Shown: in pieces, positions 1 to 12,204 of the stretch
Layout of the letters: every line of letters begins with the position of its first letter
How positions within the stretch are numbered: position 1 is the first letter of the stretch
Notes under the pieces: generated by a model
Databases searched by the model: none
What the model was told of the DNA's origin: nothing
Seen by the model: the letters and a program-made list of their open reading frames with translations, nothing else
Assembly: GCF_947172395.1 (NCBI RefSeq)
Contig: NC_069083.1
Coordinates: 16,276,501-16,340,500 of the forward strand
Length of the DNA: 64,000 nucleotides
Direction: 5' to 3'
From: Bicyclus anynana
Lineage: Eukaryota; Arthropoda; Insecta; Lepidoptera; Nymphalidae
Translations under genes and position numbers: made by a program

Positions 1-120
1 TGTGTTAATCCAGAGTAAAATCCATTTCCATTCCAAATTTCAGCTAAATCGATTCAGTAGCCGCAGGGCAAAGAAGGAACAAACATACACACTTTCACAC
101 AAACTTTCTTAATATTAGTG
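1..120 (-). repeat. Helitron-like or MITE remnant, edge of window
   Basis: This stretch resembles 6,510-6,662: both carry a tract about old compound bases 'ccattccaaattt' or 'ccatgccagatttt', then 'caaactttc' and a closing 'taatattagtg'. Such blocks are typical of short non-autonomous elements repeated through lepidopteran genomes. It is cut by the window start, so its true end is unknown. No coding sequence was seen. Confidence 0.35.
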
Positions 121-1265
121 TGGTGTGATTATTTTTGTAGTAGGTATTCTAGGAAGATTCACAAAATCAGAATCTAATCTGTCACCTACAATACCTGCGT
201 CCGTGTTTCCTGCCTCTAAACACCTTCAAGTGAATATGCAATTTCTAGGAAAGGTCATTCTAGATATCATCATTACTTACCATTAGGCATGATTGTAATT
301 AAGCGGAAGCCTATTTACCGTAAAAAAAATCGCAAATCAGCAAAACCGATCTATGCTCACTTTTTCTGATGTGCTTTGTCTGTAAGCTATTTAATGTTTG
401 TGAAAAACATTAAAATTATTCTTCAATTAAAAGCATACTAGAAATATTTACGCGAAGAAGGAATATTTTGATATAAAATGTTTATGACCACGTCGTTTCA
501 TCCCCAAAATTTTGTCGCTCTCAGCGGTATATTACACTTATGTTCGCTTTTCACGATGGCCAACACGTTGGCCAATACTCATAATAGTCGTTCTTCACTT
601 CGGCCAACATTGTGGCGAATATTGAATATTTCGAAACACCCGCACTACATGATAGCCAATTTATTGGCCAGCGTATTAGCCAATGTTTAGGCCAACTTGA
701 AGAGCGGGCATTATACATAAAATAGTCGCCGGAAATTGTCCAGCATTTCCTATTACTACGTAATGAGGAATCATAAATGGCGGTGGCTGTATTGTTGGAT
801 TCGTATAATATATTCGTTATTGCGGTCCACTCGGATGGAGCCGTAAAATAAAGTTATACTTGAGCGAATCATTGTCATACGAGTCTCTTATTATGGACCA
901 TTTTTTTCTTATCTTTTTTGTATTATTTGTAAGGCCTGATTCTCATTGTTTGATAGTCACAGTGACTTATTGTAGCTGTTAACGGAAGTGCGCTCACTGT
1001 TGCGATGTTACAATAACAGCAGGAGAACCTGCTACTGCCAGATCATCCTCATACTAAGTTGAAACGGTAAGCAACTATGGGGTTTAGAACGTGGCTATGA
1101 GAAGTGGTAGGTTTTAGTCCCGTACATGTGCAATTTTTCTTGTCATATGATAAGAAATAATGCCCAATCGTCAGTCAGCGAGCTTTGTGCAACCCTTCAA
1201 AAAACACTTCAAGATCAAACTTGAAGGGTCTCTAACGAATACACCTACTTTTACGGTTGAGGGTC
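121..1265. other. Non-coding, no gene recognised
   Basis: AT-rich sequence with only short chance reading frames. The one oddity is 550-700, which packs several TTGGCC/GGCCAA sites into about 150 bases (see findings). Nothing else was recognised. Confidence 0.5.
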
Positions 1266-1573
1266 ATAATTATCAACCCATATTCGGCTCACTGCTGAGC
1301 TCAAGTCTCCTCAGAATGAGAGGGGTTAGGGCCAATAGTCCACCACGCTGGCCTAATGCGGATTGGCAGACTTCACACTCGCAGAGAATTGAGAAAATTC
1401 TCTGGTATGCAGGTTTCCTCACGATGTTTTTGCTTCACCGTTTGAGACAGGTGATATTTAATTTTTTTAAATTCACACAACTGACAAGTTGGAACTGCAT
1501 GCCCCAGACCGGATTCGAACCCATTCGAGGCAGAGGTCATATCCACTGGCCTATGACGAAAATTATACGCATA
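1266..1573 (-). repeat. SINE family A, near full length
   Basis: A tRNA-headed SINE read on the minus strand. Its head (near 1,500-1,560 in plus coordinates) contains the complement of the box-B-like 'gggttcgaatcc' and 'ccagtggatatgacc'. The body holds 'ctgcataccagagaatttt' and 'gtgaagtctgccaatccgc', also as complements. Other copies lie at 3,193-3,483 (+), 24,563-24,869 (-), 35,246-35,440 (-) and 62,284-62,490 (+). The reading frame across it is not a gene. Confidence 0.8.
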
Positions 1574-1860
1574 TTATCATATGCACTCAATGAGTGACTA
1601 TTCGTCACTCAGCCGGCGAATTTAGTACGAAATGTGTACTTCGTATTATAGTCGTAATATGAAATTTAGTACTACGAACCAATAAGCGTCATTAAACTGG
1701 AAAATGCAGTAGACGCATCGTTATTCGTGGGTGAAGGGTGAGTGTCAAAAAGTCCCAATGACACACCCTAATACCGAGACCGAATTAAAAAAACGAATCC
1801 CTTTCATTAAGTGAAGTTCGAGAAATTCGAGCCCTTGCACGTTGTTTGAATCGACCATTA

Positions 1861-1980
1861 TAGATGAAGAGCCAGCGACTGCATTATGAATGTCTGGCTT
1901 CGCAGGATGCAGGCGGCAAGACCCTACAAGAGGCCTATGTCCTGCAGTGGACGCCCATCGGCTGATGATGATAATGATGG
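1861..1980 (+). repeat. RTE-type LINE 3' end fragment
   Basis: Contains the recurring tail 'ggcctatgtcctgcagtgga' followed by 'cgcccatcggctgatgatga'. The same tail ends the clear RTE-type frame remnants at 18,040-18,250 and 56,290-56,565. It is 5'-truncated with no intact frame. Confidence 0.55.
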
Positions 1981-2219
1981 TGATATCGCCAGTAACTCAA
2001 CTTCGCCAACCCTTCAAAAAACACAATTTAAGATAAAACTTAAAGGGTCTTATAATTTCTCATAAATTATGCCGAAGAAAATAATAAAAAAATTACACTT
2101 TATACTTGACGGTTGAGGATCTTTTAAACTTGCTATCTCCCAAAGCAACCACAGTTCAAAATCCATAATTGGTGGTAATCCATAATTGGTGGTACAGAGA
2201 GAAGGACTGCGCGGGTATT

Positions 2220-2282
2220 AAGTCGTGCGCGCAGGGCATCGCGAGTGTTCGTAACACTCGCGATGCCCTGCGCGCACGACTT
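2220..2282. repeat. Perfect 30-bp GC-rich palindrome, 3-nt loop
   Basis: The left arm is 2,220-2,249 and the right arm 2,253-2,282, with loop CGT. Its core is 'gcgcgcagggcatcgcgag' and its exact reverse complement. A related unpaired stretch ('cgttcgtaacactcccgatg') lies near 37,900. It sits at the 5' edge of a SINE body and could be a hairpin-forming end of a mobile element. Confidence 0.85.
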
Positions 2283-2462
2283 TGCCAAGTTTTAGTTACC
2301 ATCCTATCGTCAAAAGCGTACCGCCAAGTGATTTAGCGCTCCGTTACGATGTCGTGTAGAAACATAAAGGGGTGTGGATTTTCATCCTCCTCGTTACAAT
2401 TAGCCCGCTCCCACCTTACATTGCATCATCGATTACCATCAGGGGAGATTATAGTCAAGTCT
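2283..2462 (+). repeat. SINE family B, 5'-truncated copy
   Basis: Matches the body of the fuller copy at 39,431-39,673: 'taccgccaagtgatttagcg', 'tacgatgtcgtgtagaaac', 'ggggtgtggattttcatcc' and the tail 'cttaccatcaggggagatta'. The tRNA-like head is missing. Confidence 0.75.
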
Positions 2463-2976
2463 GTCGCTTGCTCTTAGTCTATTAGGTAGGCCAAAGGGGG
2501 CCGGTCTGGTGGTTATATATAAAGGCACCGGTTCTCAACGCACCGCTAGGGCTTAGGGTCGTTGCACGGTGCTCCTGAATGGCGGGCTTTCGAACTCGGG
2601 GCGACGCTCTCACCGCGTCCTTTCTTAAAACACTCGGCAGGCACGATTGATTAGATCTAGCCCTGATATGACCTCTGATATTTCAAGTAAGCACGTAATA
2701 ATTCGTGTTTAATTATATTACTTAATGTGATTTGACCTTAGATGGTAGACTTTCGTTTAAGCTTTTACTTAACTTTCTATGATTTGGTAGAATCTTGGAA
2801 CGTAAATCGCTTCTGTTGTACAATTTGATTGTCAATGCAATATGGCGCCTAGGAAATAGTTTATTGAAGGAGGTGGGGTAAAGGAATTGGTAAACTAAAT
2901 GAGATAAACCCTTCATGACTTGAGACTTCGGGCTAATTTGTTTTTAACAATTGACTTAACACCCTTAACTTTAATT
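2463..2976. other. Unassigned sequence with a TATA-like block
   Basis: 2,500-2,640 is GC-richer than its surroundings and contains 'ggttatatataaaggcaccg', which looks like a TATA element, followed by 'caacgcaccgctagggctt'. It may be the end of a mobile element. No frame was recognised. Confidence 0.3.
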
Positions 2977-3140
2977 ATATAATGATTTATTTATTTTGCT
3001 ATCATCCGCGAAAATTCGGCGAACCCATGCGACAACGTCACCCAGGTCCGACAAAATACTCTCTACGTACGTTTCACCCCGAAACCGGAGCATCCTCAGG
3101 AGATGTTGACTCTACAACGTGCAATTGCAAATTGCAAACC
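2977..3140 (+). repeat. MITE fragment, half copy
   Basis: Begins with 'tttattttgctatcatccgc', continues with 'cccatgcgacaacgtcaccc', and contains 'gtttcaccccgaaaccggag'. These match the left half and middle of the complete inverted-repeat element at 27,472-27,696. The right terminal repeat is missing here. Confidence 0.7.
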
Positions 3141-3192
3141 CTTAACTTTAACGCCATTAAAATAGGCTGCTAACGATGATGATTATTATTAA

Positions 3193-3483
3193 TAGTCCAG
3201 TGGATATGACCCCTGCCTCAGATTCCGGAGGGTGTGGGTTCAAATCCAGTCCGGGGCATGCTCCTCCAACTTTTCAGTTGTGTGCATTTTAAGAAATTAA
3301 ATATCAAGTGTCTCAAAAGGTGAAGGAAAACATCGTGAGGAAACCTGCATACCAGAGAATTTTCTTAATTCTCTGCGTGTGTGAAGTCTGCCAATCCGCA
3401 TTGGGCCAGCGTGGTGGACTATTGCTATTGGCCTGACCCCTGTCATTCTGAGAGGAGACTCGAGCTAAGCAGTGATTCGAATA
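3193..3483 (+). repeat. SINE family A, near full length
   Basis: The head contains 'gtccagtggatatgacccct' and 'ggtgtgggttcaaatccagt' (tRNA-like A and B boxes). The body contains 'gcgtggtggactattgctat' and ends in 'gaacgaacgaacgaact'. The SINE is oriented on the plus strand. Confidence 0.8.
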
Positions 3484-3918
3484 TTGGTAACGAACGAACG
3501 AACTGCTCTACATATATTGGACTTTTTCAACAGTTTTATGTTTAAATGTATTAATTTTATTACCTCGAATGTACCTACTCTGTTAATAGAGTTTGTTTAG
3601 TTTCAATGGTTTACAGGGGATATTAAAGTAAACATTTACAAATTATGATTATGGAAACGGTACTTCCATTGATAGGTGACAGTTACACTTCGTCCTTTGT
3701 ATTTAGTTCAATCAATCGAATGTATTCAGGTCGATGTGGCCTAGTTACAAGTCGCAGCGAAGTTGTTATGAAACGGTTGTGTTATAGTTTACTTGAAGAA
3801 TGTTAACCCAATTCCGTAATCAGCTGTCTACCTGTGTACATATTTATGGTTGTAGTGCCAAATTTAACCCATACTCATGCTAGTGAAGAATTATACTTGA
3901 TTAAATATCTATCTACTT

Positions 3919-4110
3919 TCTACACTAATATTATAAAGATTTGATTGTTTGTTTGAATTGAATATGCTCTGAAACTACTGAACCGATTTGAAAAATTCTT
4001 TCACCAGTATAATCCTACATTATCCCTGGTGAATGTAGGCTATATTTTATCACCGTATTCCCACGGGAACGGTAACGGAAAGTGGGTGAAACCGCTAAGC
4101 GACTGCTAGC
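3919..4110 (+). mobile_element. Non-autonomous Helitron-like element
   Basis: Starts TC-TACACTAATATTATAAAG and ends CTAG, with 'gaaccgatttgaaaaattct' and 'ggtgaaaccgc' near the 3' end, where Helitrons carry a hairpin. No coding capacity. Same family as 16,586-16,771, 21,844-22,042 and 27,071-27,248. Confidence 0.7.
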
Positions 4111-4121
4111 CTAGAGTAATA

Positions 4122-4295
4122 TTATAAAGAGGTAAAGTTTGTGGTATTGTAAGGGGTTCTACTGAACCCACTTTGAACCCAATTGTTTTACCATTAGAAA
4201 GCCACGTTTTTTGTGAGTATGTCAGGCTATATTTTATCCTCGTATTCTCACGGAATCGGGAACTACGCGGGTGAAACCGCAGGGCGTCGTCTAGC
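4122..4295 (+). mobile_element. Non-autonomous Helitron-like element
   Basis: A variant in tandem with the copy just upstream. It has 'attataaagaggtaaagttt' at the 5' side and 'gcgggtgaaaccgcagggcg' then TCGTCTAG at the 3' end. The copies at 25,346-25,525 (-) and 40,256-40,430 (+) are the same subtype. Confidence 0.7.
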
Positions 4296-4974
4296 ATTTG
4301 TTAAAGTTAATTTTTACTCTTAATTTGAGATCGTGTAATACGTAGAGGAATGTTAACCATATAAAATATCAATATAATAAACATGACGTGAACGTAGGTG
4401 CAAATGCAATTTTAAATTGCTGTGTACATATTATGTTGTGAATGTCACGGAGAATGTTCTCGAGTTGGACAGTTTTAACACGCTGCGTTGGCTGAAATAC
4501 ATTAAAATTTTGCATTTAAACGTTCTTTATAAGTTTTTTAAACTGATGCAATATGAAATTCTATTTTGAATTATGGATGAACTTTCTATCCGATAGATCG
4601 AATATTGAACAGTATCAAACACGAAGTCCCCGGATTCTTACGTCACCAATCCAATTTTAACGACGCGACGGTATGGACTGATCTCACACAATACCTACTC
4701 ATGGGTCCCAACTACCCATTAAGAGTCTGATATTCGCCATGGCGAATGTCCCGTGACTAAGTGCTAACACTTGGGTACGTCAATGATCACAGCTTTATAT
4801 TGCAGGACGTTGTTTGCAGGCCTTGTGCGAAGTGTTGTTATGTTTTGGGCGATGGGCTGTCAATTATAACAGCTATAAAAAACAGCTTACTATTTTTCAC
4901 ATTATATAAGACGAGCGCTTAGCTGCAATCATGTTTGACAGTAAGCGATGTTGCAGCCTATGGTGGAACGCGCT

Positions 4975-5130
4975 TTCCTAGAAGATGCCTAATCACTCTT
5001 GACTTTAATATACCCATGTTGTAGGTGATAGAGAAAATGGAAGCTGAAAGAGCATTTCATAACTTCGCATTGAGGATCAGGAACGAAGAACCAAAACGCT
5101 TCTTAAGAGTCCAAGGGGCATCAACTACAA
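4975..5130 (-). repeat. Decayed LINE 3' coding remnant
   Basis: Resembles 23,461-23,640: 'cctagaagatgcctaatcac' against 'cctagaaggtgcctattcac', then similar spacing to 'agagtccaaggggcatcaac'. In the better copy the minus strand encodes the end of a LINE reverse transcriptase. Here the frame is destroyed. Confidence 0.5.
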
Positions 5131-5568
5131 TTATGTCCCATACGCATAACTAGCAATTCGTACCGTCAGATGTACTAAGTCGTCTAAAGATACACCGTCA
5201 AATGTAGCCGGCTAGATGTATTTCAGGGCAGTTAGAACGGCACTCTTCGTGCTAACCAGGTCAGTGAGTCAGGTCACGCCGCGACCCACGCACGGTCAGG
5301 ACATTCTGACGATTTAGCAATGAAACATATTCAAACGAGCGATCGATGTTGAACTGGTTCAGCTGTCAGAACAATTTATCAGAAACACTAATTGCCTAGC
5401 AACTTAAGTAGGAACAGCGATTAACCCTTAACCCTTAAGCGATTATTCGCATGGGGTCAAAACAGTTTTGCACAAAAAAAAATTATACACTTGCCGCGGC
5501 CCAAAAAGTCTTGCCAATCTTCTTATGAATCTTTCATAATTTGTATCTTCTGAGAAGGAACAAGTTAG

Positions 5569-5628
5569 AGGGTCAGATTCTGAGTCTGTGTTAGTGTTCT
5601 CATCTACTCAGATTCAGAATCTGACCCT
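5569..5628. repeat. Inverted repeat around 5.6 kb
   Basis: 'agggtcagattctgagtctg' at the left and 'cagattcagaatctgaccct' at the right are near-perfect reverse complements about 20 bases apart. Probably the core of a small hairpin-forming element. Confidence 0.6.
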
Positions 5629-5775
5629 GACAAAGAGATCACGATAAAGCTGCTAAAAACGGAAAAGCGGTTGCAATGTAAGCAAAGTAACCAACAAATC
5701 CTGCTCACAGTGTAAAAAAGTAAAATTATAAAAAAAAAATTAGGTACGCGGCGAACTTTTAAAAATATTTCTTAA

Positions 5776-5907
5776 CTAGTAGACGCCTGCGATTTTGTCC
5801 GCCCACCTCCTCAATCCGTTCTTAGCGGACGTCTAGGTACTAACTATAAACTATCTCTCTGCCAAATTTCTACTTTTACGTGACCTTTCGCTTTTATATA
5901 TGTGGAT
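5776..5907 (-). mobile_element. Helitron-like element, second subtype, minus
   Basis: On the plus strand it reads CTAGTAGACGCCTGC at the left and ends 'cttttatatatgtgga'. It is the reverse complement of the same subtype at 37,405-37,585, sharing 'gcgaaaggtca', 'ataaactat' and the 3' 'gcgtccgctag' (with substitutions). Confidence 0.55.
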
Positions 5908-6509
5908 TTTACTTTGAACCCTCGATGAGCGAGTTCAACTCTAGTTCGTATTTTTTTTTTAATCCAGCGACACTAATCTCATAAAGGACCAAAATCCAGG
6001 GGCAGTGCATTACCATAATCGATCCCACACTAGATTAATGTTATGTTATGTATTTTTTTAAGTTATTGTCGTAGAGTAACTATATTTTTTATCTTTCTGC
6101 GTCGTATATTATAGTTGACGTAGCGGATTTCCCCTTCAGCGCATTAATTACATCTTCATTTATCAGCTAATTGCTTCAGTTGTTATTCAGTTTCAAATAT
6201 TAATCTTTTATAATTTTACACATTACAATTTACTTACATCATTAATTTAATATTGTAATGCCTAATATTTTTATATTTTAAAGTTTTGACTTCTGTGACA
6301 GACACTTGTTTTGTTCACTTGTGCAAACACTAGTAGGAGTTTAAATGATATTTAACAATTTGTGGTATTGTCGTTGTACTTTCGGATTAATCTTGTAAGT
6401 ATTTATTATCGTATTTATAGATTTTGAGCAAGAATCTATCGATTTATTAGTTATTAGAGTCCGTGATTTCGTCTGTATAAAATTAAGTTTTTCCTAAAAC
6501 CCACGGAAC

Positions 6510-6662
6510 CATGGAGTTTTCCAGGATAACATATAGTCCTACTGTATATAATCTATCTCCATGCCAGATTTTAGCCAAATCCATTCCAGTTTAAAGTAAT
6601 AAACTGTAAAAGTAATAAACGTCCATACATCCATACAAACTTTCGCGTTTATAATATTAGTG
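6510..6662 (-). repeat. Non-autonomous element remnant
   Basis: Shares blocks with 1-120, including 'catacaaactttc' and the closing 'taatattagtg'. Without a clean end it cannot be assigned firmly, but the pattern fits a Helitron-like remnant in minus orientation. Confidence 0.35.
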
Positions 6663-6886
6663 AAAAGTATTAAGTAGTGAATTATTTTTGGATCTAGAGA
6701 CATCTCGTCTTCCAGGATGACGGTAGTACAATTTTTGCAATCGCAAAAAAAACAGCAATGTCATATAAGTCATGTGACGATGAACTGCTTCGATGGTCCA
6801 GATGTTAGTCTATTAGTTTCAGATCACAATTTTGAAAATTATATTTATTTATATATTAAGTCTTGGTCACTATAATTAATATCTGA

Positions 6887-6926
6887 ACTTTACCAGTGGT
6901 AGTATTAACTACCACTGGTAAAGTTA
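6887..6926. repeat. Short hairpin
   Basis: 'aactttaccagtggtagt' is followed after a few bases by its reverse complement 'actaccactggtaaagtt'. Part of the same AT-rich block repeats as 'taagtttaactttaccaac' just downstream. Confidence 0.7.
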
Positions 6927-7837
6927 AACTCATTAAGTTTAACTTTACCAACCTAAGCCCGCATTGGGGCAGCGTGGTGGGTTTAAGCTGCATATACCCT
7001 CACCTATAAGTAGGGAGGCCAGGGCATCAACATTATAATGATGATGAACTTAAGGGACGAGTTATTGAAACTACTAACTAAGATACATTCTAACGTAACT
7101 GAAGAAAACGTCTGTACATGTTTTATCTATTCTGACATTGCACTCGTGTAGAGCTATTTTTAGAGTTCTATCAACGGAAGGTCGAGCGTGGCTCCTAATC
7201 CGCGAAGGGGGAAACTCAGTACGGGGCGCAGGCGGAGTCGATGACCGAGTATTGATCCCGGCGAAGTGGGTCGCGACCCGTTTCCCGTTGCAATATAAAC
7301 TGGTAGGGCTGCATCGTTCGTCTCGACAGATACAAGATTACCTATTCCCGCTGCGAGGCTTAATAAGCCACCAAATAGGTAACCGTTTAATGAGAAGTAT
7401 TTGATGAAGTTTGGTGTTTTAAAATTAAGAACTTATGCAAAGTTTTAAGACACACTCGATTCCTTTTTGAATTTATATACTTAAGTTAAAACATTCCTAG
7501 CTAAGATGAATATGCATGAATTTGCACTGGAAACCGAATGGAGAGCCTTAAAAATAGATGAAGTATTAATAAAGTAAAGTAAAAAGTAAAAAGTCGGTTA
7601 ATCTCTGTCAAAATACAGTCATAGAAGCCTTTTCTATTTATATGTATAGACCTAAATTACCGCTGTTTACGATAGGTAGTCAATTGATTTATGTTATTCC
7701 GATCTAAAGACTTAATAGTATCGGGTAACGAGGACAACCGTTGCGCAGATCAATTCTAAATGTTCTAGCTTCTGATTCTGTAATTTCTTCGTTATTATAA
7801 TTAATTATAATATTGTTAACGTACAGTTTTAGTATAT

Positions 7838-7873
7838 CCTCTGATAACTATAAAAGTTTATAGTTATCAGAGG
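7838..7873. repeat. Perfect 17-bp hairpin
   Basis: 'cctctgataactataaa' at 7,838-7,854 and its exact reverse complement at 7,857-7,873 leave a two-base loop. No neighbouring gene. Confidence 0.8.
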
Positions 7874-10689
7874 TTATTTCCACTAAATGTTCAAAACAGT
7901 CGTGTCCTTTGGTATTAAGGGCCAGAATTTCAAGTCACGTAAACCCGTGATAAGCTGTAACAGGTACGGATATGTATAGCCTTTTGCCGAACAACCTTCC
8001 GTTGGAACTGTGATTAAATCTTGTATATATTACGATTCCAGTGATTGCAGCAATTTGTCAGTCAACTTTCTGAACTTGATGTCTAATGCTTTTGTGATGT
8101 TATACAATGTTGATAAAGCATTCATTTCAAGTCAATCATTCATTGTTCTGATGTTTGGTTTCATCAAGTTTATTTGTATGTCATTCTGAAACGGAATCTA
8201 GAAATGCAATGGTGCAGATGCTTTGTGAAAGTTGATTTGCACCACTCCCCCTCTATTGCACGCTGCATCACAAAGCGTTCAAGTTACATTCACTTTCCAT
8301 TGGCTGAATGCTAACCCTAAACGCATACTAAGTATTTAGGTATAATGTTTTATCTGGTATAATCAATGCCTGTGTTATATCGGTCACACTTTGATAACAA
8401 AATTCGGTTGATAAAAAATCAGCGTAATTTCTTATCAGTTAGAATATTCTCGACAATCTAACTCGGAATCCATCTTTATCTGTAGTGTCCGTATTTATCA
8501 AAAGCATTGTTGGCAACGACATTTTGACAATCGGCGATCATTTACCATTGTTCATGTTTCTAAGGAGAATTAATTGAAGTGCTGACCTTCAGACTTTGTG
8601 ATTACAGCATTACAGCAACGATATTTTGGCTTTCGAGGTAGCTTGTTGTTCACTTTAATAAAATATGATGGGTTTATAATGCTTTGCATCTTTTTTTGAC
8701 TCAGGAGAGATTTCCGGCTAAGTTTAAAAAAAGCAGTTCGGTGTATTAGCAGTGTGTATCACGAATCATTGATATCATTAACTTTTTGTATTGGTTGCAA
8801 GAGTTTGTGTCTAATTTTGAACACGTTTTCAATCAAAATTGTTTTACATTTGGCTCACTTATATAATAATAAAGCGAGAATAATATCAATTTCTAGTGTC
8901 TTAGAGCTAATCTCATGATAGTTGGAAAATTGATTGATTGTATGAACAAGGATAATAATATACCTGATAGTACAAGTAAATTGGTACACCAGTATCTAGT
9001 TTGTAGAAAAGATTCCCAATAAATCTCCTGACTTTATCTTTCGTGATTTATAGATAGCTCTTCTCCAATGTCGAGACATATTGACAAAATAATCAAAAGC
9101 ATCTGCACGTGGATTAATCGATTTGGTTGGGTATTTCAAAATGGCACGTTTACTGTGGGTGCTTGGAGGGCCGAACGACAACAATAGCCACCAATTGTTT
9201 GTGTTAGGAAAGCACGTTGGTGGTTCCACGTGTTTTGATCACGTGGACGATTAAAATGAGAACATCGTTTCCAGATTTAATTAAGACAACATCTCGAATA
9301 CGTCCACGTTTCCATGAAAGTTCGAGAGCTTCCAGAACAGTTTTAAGAGTTGCTATTTTTAGAAATACCAAACTATATAATAAATATGCGCTGTTTACTG
9401 TTTGTATATCTATATTTTCTTATGTGCTTTTAATATATTAATAAAACTAAGGGGTTAATTTAAATGCGTTAACCTCCGAAATAACCAGCCGGATTGCATA
9501 TGACATATTAATCATTGATGAGGATTTAATATTTTCTGTTATTTATGTATTTTTGCTTTTAGTTCATATAATACAGCTAGTAAAGTATTTAGTCGGTATA
9601 GGATTTTAAGGGCCTCTCCATATCTCGATAAGACGATATAACAAATTTTCAAGAAATCAGCCAAGATCATAAAAAAAAATTAGAAACAATTTTATCATTA
9701 AATAAAAAATATGTTGAGCGTATGTGAATGTGCACAAAAATGCAACGTATTTGTTAATTACTTTGTTATTGCGCAGTGCATATTCTAATGATCTGAAAAC
9801 AATGAGTCACCATAGGTATTTCGCTGGAACTTACTGACACGGTCATTATAAATACAGTCAACGATAAATGTTTGATCGAATTGTTGATTTTTCGTTTACA
9901 CAAGTTCATCTTCACATTAAAATAACCTGAAATTACCTCGATAGTACTAGTAGTATCTTAATCTATTAGTTAGTATACAATGAAACTAGTTTCCTAGAAA
10001 ATAATACCATGTAGCGTGGGTGGATATTAGATTATTTCCGAACGAATCAAAGTGGGCGGGCATGTTTACAACTTTTCCCTGTAATTGCAGTTCAACTAAG
10101 CGTGACTTCCAGACACGAACGTGGGTAGTTCTAGATTAAAAGATGTCTGACGATGATCTAAATTTCTATCAGGAGTAGGTACGAGTATGACATTCACTTC
10201 TCTTTTTTGAACTTGGCCTTTATCGTGTTTTATTTTGGATAATTTGTTGTTTATTTGAATCTTTGAAACCTAGTATATTCTTTATTAAGTTCCATTTAAA
10301 TTTCTAAACTTTCTATGTCTGAACAACTGCTGTTTGCAACGGCGTGGGAGCTAACCTGGATTCTTTCACGGTTTACTATTATTAGAGTTGGACTACTTCT
10401 GTTGACTTAATGGAAATTTATTTAGAATTATACAAATTAAATATATGATCAGATACAGTTGAGCTATAGGTTTGGTTTAGTCTTGCAATGTCACTGGAGT
10501 CTTAATCTTTTCTACATTCGATCTGTCTGATTACATTGGACGTCTACATCGAAGATGTGTTTAGTCTCGCATCTGACATAAAATATGGCTAATGGCAACT
10601 CGATGAGCTTCGTATGGTAACAACCGTGAATAGTTTGAAATTGAAGCGATAAATTGCCTGCGTGTGTGTCTTTATGGACGTGGTATAGG
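7874..10689. other. Intergenic, no gene recognised
   Basis: AT-rich with scattered short frames. The longest, near 8,996-9,229 (-) and 9,217-9,441 (+), overlap head to head, match no family I recognise and have no supporting splice or start context. I see no RNA gene or complete mobile element here. Confidence 0.45.
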
Positions 10690-10968
10690 ACGCATGTGTT
10701 GGCTCCGATGACGCCATCAAGTCGCCGTCGCGCGTGACGTAGCCACGGTCGTCGACGGGGCGCACCGCACCGCACCGTTCCCGCCACCGCCAGTCTCTGC
10801 TCGAACGCGGCACGGACCGTGTCGATCCGTTGCGATGTGAACGCCTAAACCTCACCACTGTCTACCACGACAGCTTTTGTTGCATGTGCATCGGCTACCA
10901 GTTTACTTTTCACAACATCATTAACATTTGTTTCTGCCACAGTAACTATCCGTTCAGTGGAGTGAAAT
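10690..10968 (+). promoter_or_regulatory. Candidate promoter and 5' non-coding exon
   Basis: A CpG-rich island (densest at 10,690-10,840) in otherwise AT-rich DNA. It runs to 'gtggagtgaaat' followed by GTAAGTGACG, an excellent splice donor at 10,969. The next strong acceptor on this strand that precedes an initiator ATG is at 19,469. I infer a first, untranslated exon of the downstream PRL-1 gene. It could instead belong to an unrelated non-coding transcript. Start coordinate is approximate. Confidence 0.4.
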
Positions 10969-12204
10969 GTAAGTGACGTATGCGAGTCATCGTTAACCTC
11001 TGGTGCCCTGTTTTACTGACACGTTTTAAATTTTAAGATCTTCAAGTGCCGTGTGACAAGTAGAATTCCGGGAATACTCTATCCGAACACCGTTGTTGGG
11101 ATATGGTCAAACACGAGCGGTCAGGTAATATATTGAGAAAAGGTCGCTTTTTGTGACTTATAACTTTGGCGTTTTCTTTATCGCTACGTTCTTAAGTATT
11201 CAACAGGTGGTTACGTGAATTTCGTACAAGAGTTGAATGCCATACTGTCCATTAATTCGTTTTTATGTCAGAATGCCTCCTTTACTTAGAGATGCTGTAC
11301 ATTTCACCATATTTCCAAAGTAGATTAATGTGATGAAAGTCATAATGTCAGCATTTGATCAGTAATATTCAATAAATATTTATTTTCTATTGGCAATTCT
11401 TTTTTGGCACTGAATAATCTTTCGTTTGTGATTGATATTGGTCTCATAATGTAATAAGAAAGATTTCCGGAACACATTAATTGTTTGGTTGGTATAAATT
11501 AGTTTAAAAAAACGTTTGTACCATTTATTGTTGCTAATATTACAGAAAAAAACCTGACACGTGAAAACATTAACGTTGGCTTACGTGATATAATGCTGAA
11601 GTTAAATGCCTTCGCACTTAGTTCTATTAACGTAATCCACCCACTTGTGGTTGTTGGGTGTGTCTTGTCTGGAACGCAGATAGGTGGGTAGGGATTTGAT
11701 AGACCAGGAAGTTCAATAAATATTTCCTGCACAAAACGGACCTTATATTAAAAAATTGCATTGCCCTTATTCCTTTTGTATTCTATTCTTCTTCTTTTAT
11801 TCTATTCTATATTTTTTTCTGTCCCATTCATTCCATTTGTTGTTATGTTTATCATAACTCTTAATTGATTACTAATCTGTAATTAACTGTTTGTTGTACC
11901 CGCCTCATATTTTAAATGTTGATTGTCGAATTGCAATCTAGAAGCTGTGTCTTCATTTTAAGATAAGGAGCGATGATTAATGCATCCTGTTAACACATCA
12001 AAATTAAGATGTAGTGAATAATTACAATTAACTTGTGTTTTTGTTTACTTTTCATCACTTATTCAGACTTACTATAGAATAACCACCAATTGTTCGGTTA
12101 GGTTGTATAACTGTCTCGATGTTCAGGAATATGTTCGCTAGAAACATGTATAACACTAGACCATAAACTAGAATACTAGTCTATTATTAGTATTTTTGGA
12201 TTTA

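Noticed and set aside
1160..1597. A 145-codon open frame
   Set aside because: It runs through a SINE family A copy; the same peptide pieces appear wherever that SINE lies in this orientation.
8996..9441. Head-to-head frames of 77 and 74 codons
   Set aside because: No family match recognised, no regulatory or splice context; treated as chance.
10512..10858. Overlapping minus frames of about 90 codons
   Set aside because: They cross a CpG-rich block that ends in a plus-strand splice donor; arginine-rich chance translation of CG-rich DNA.
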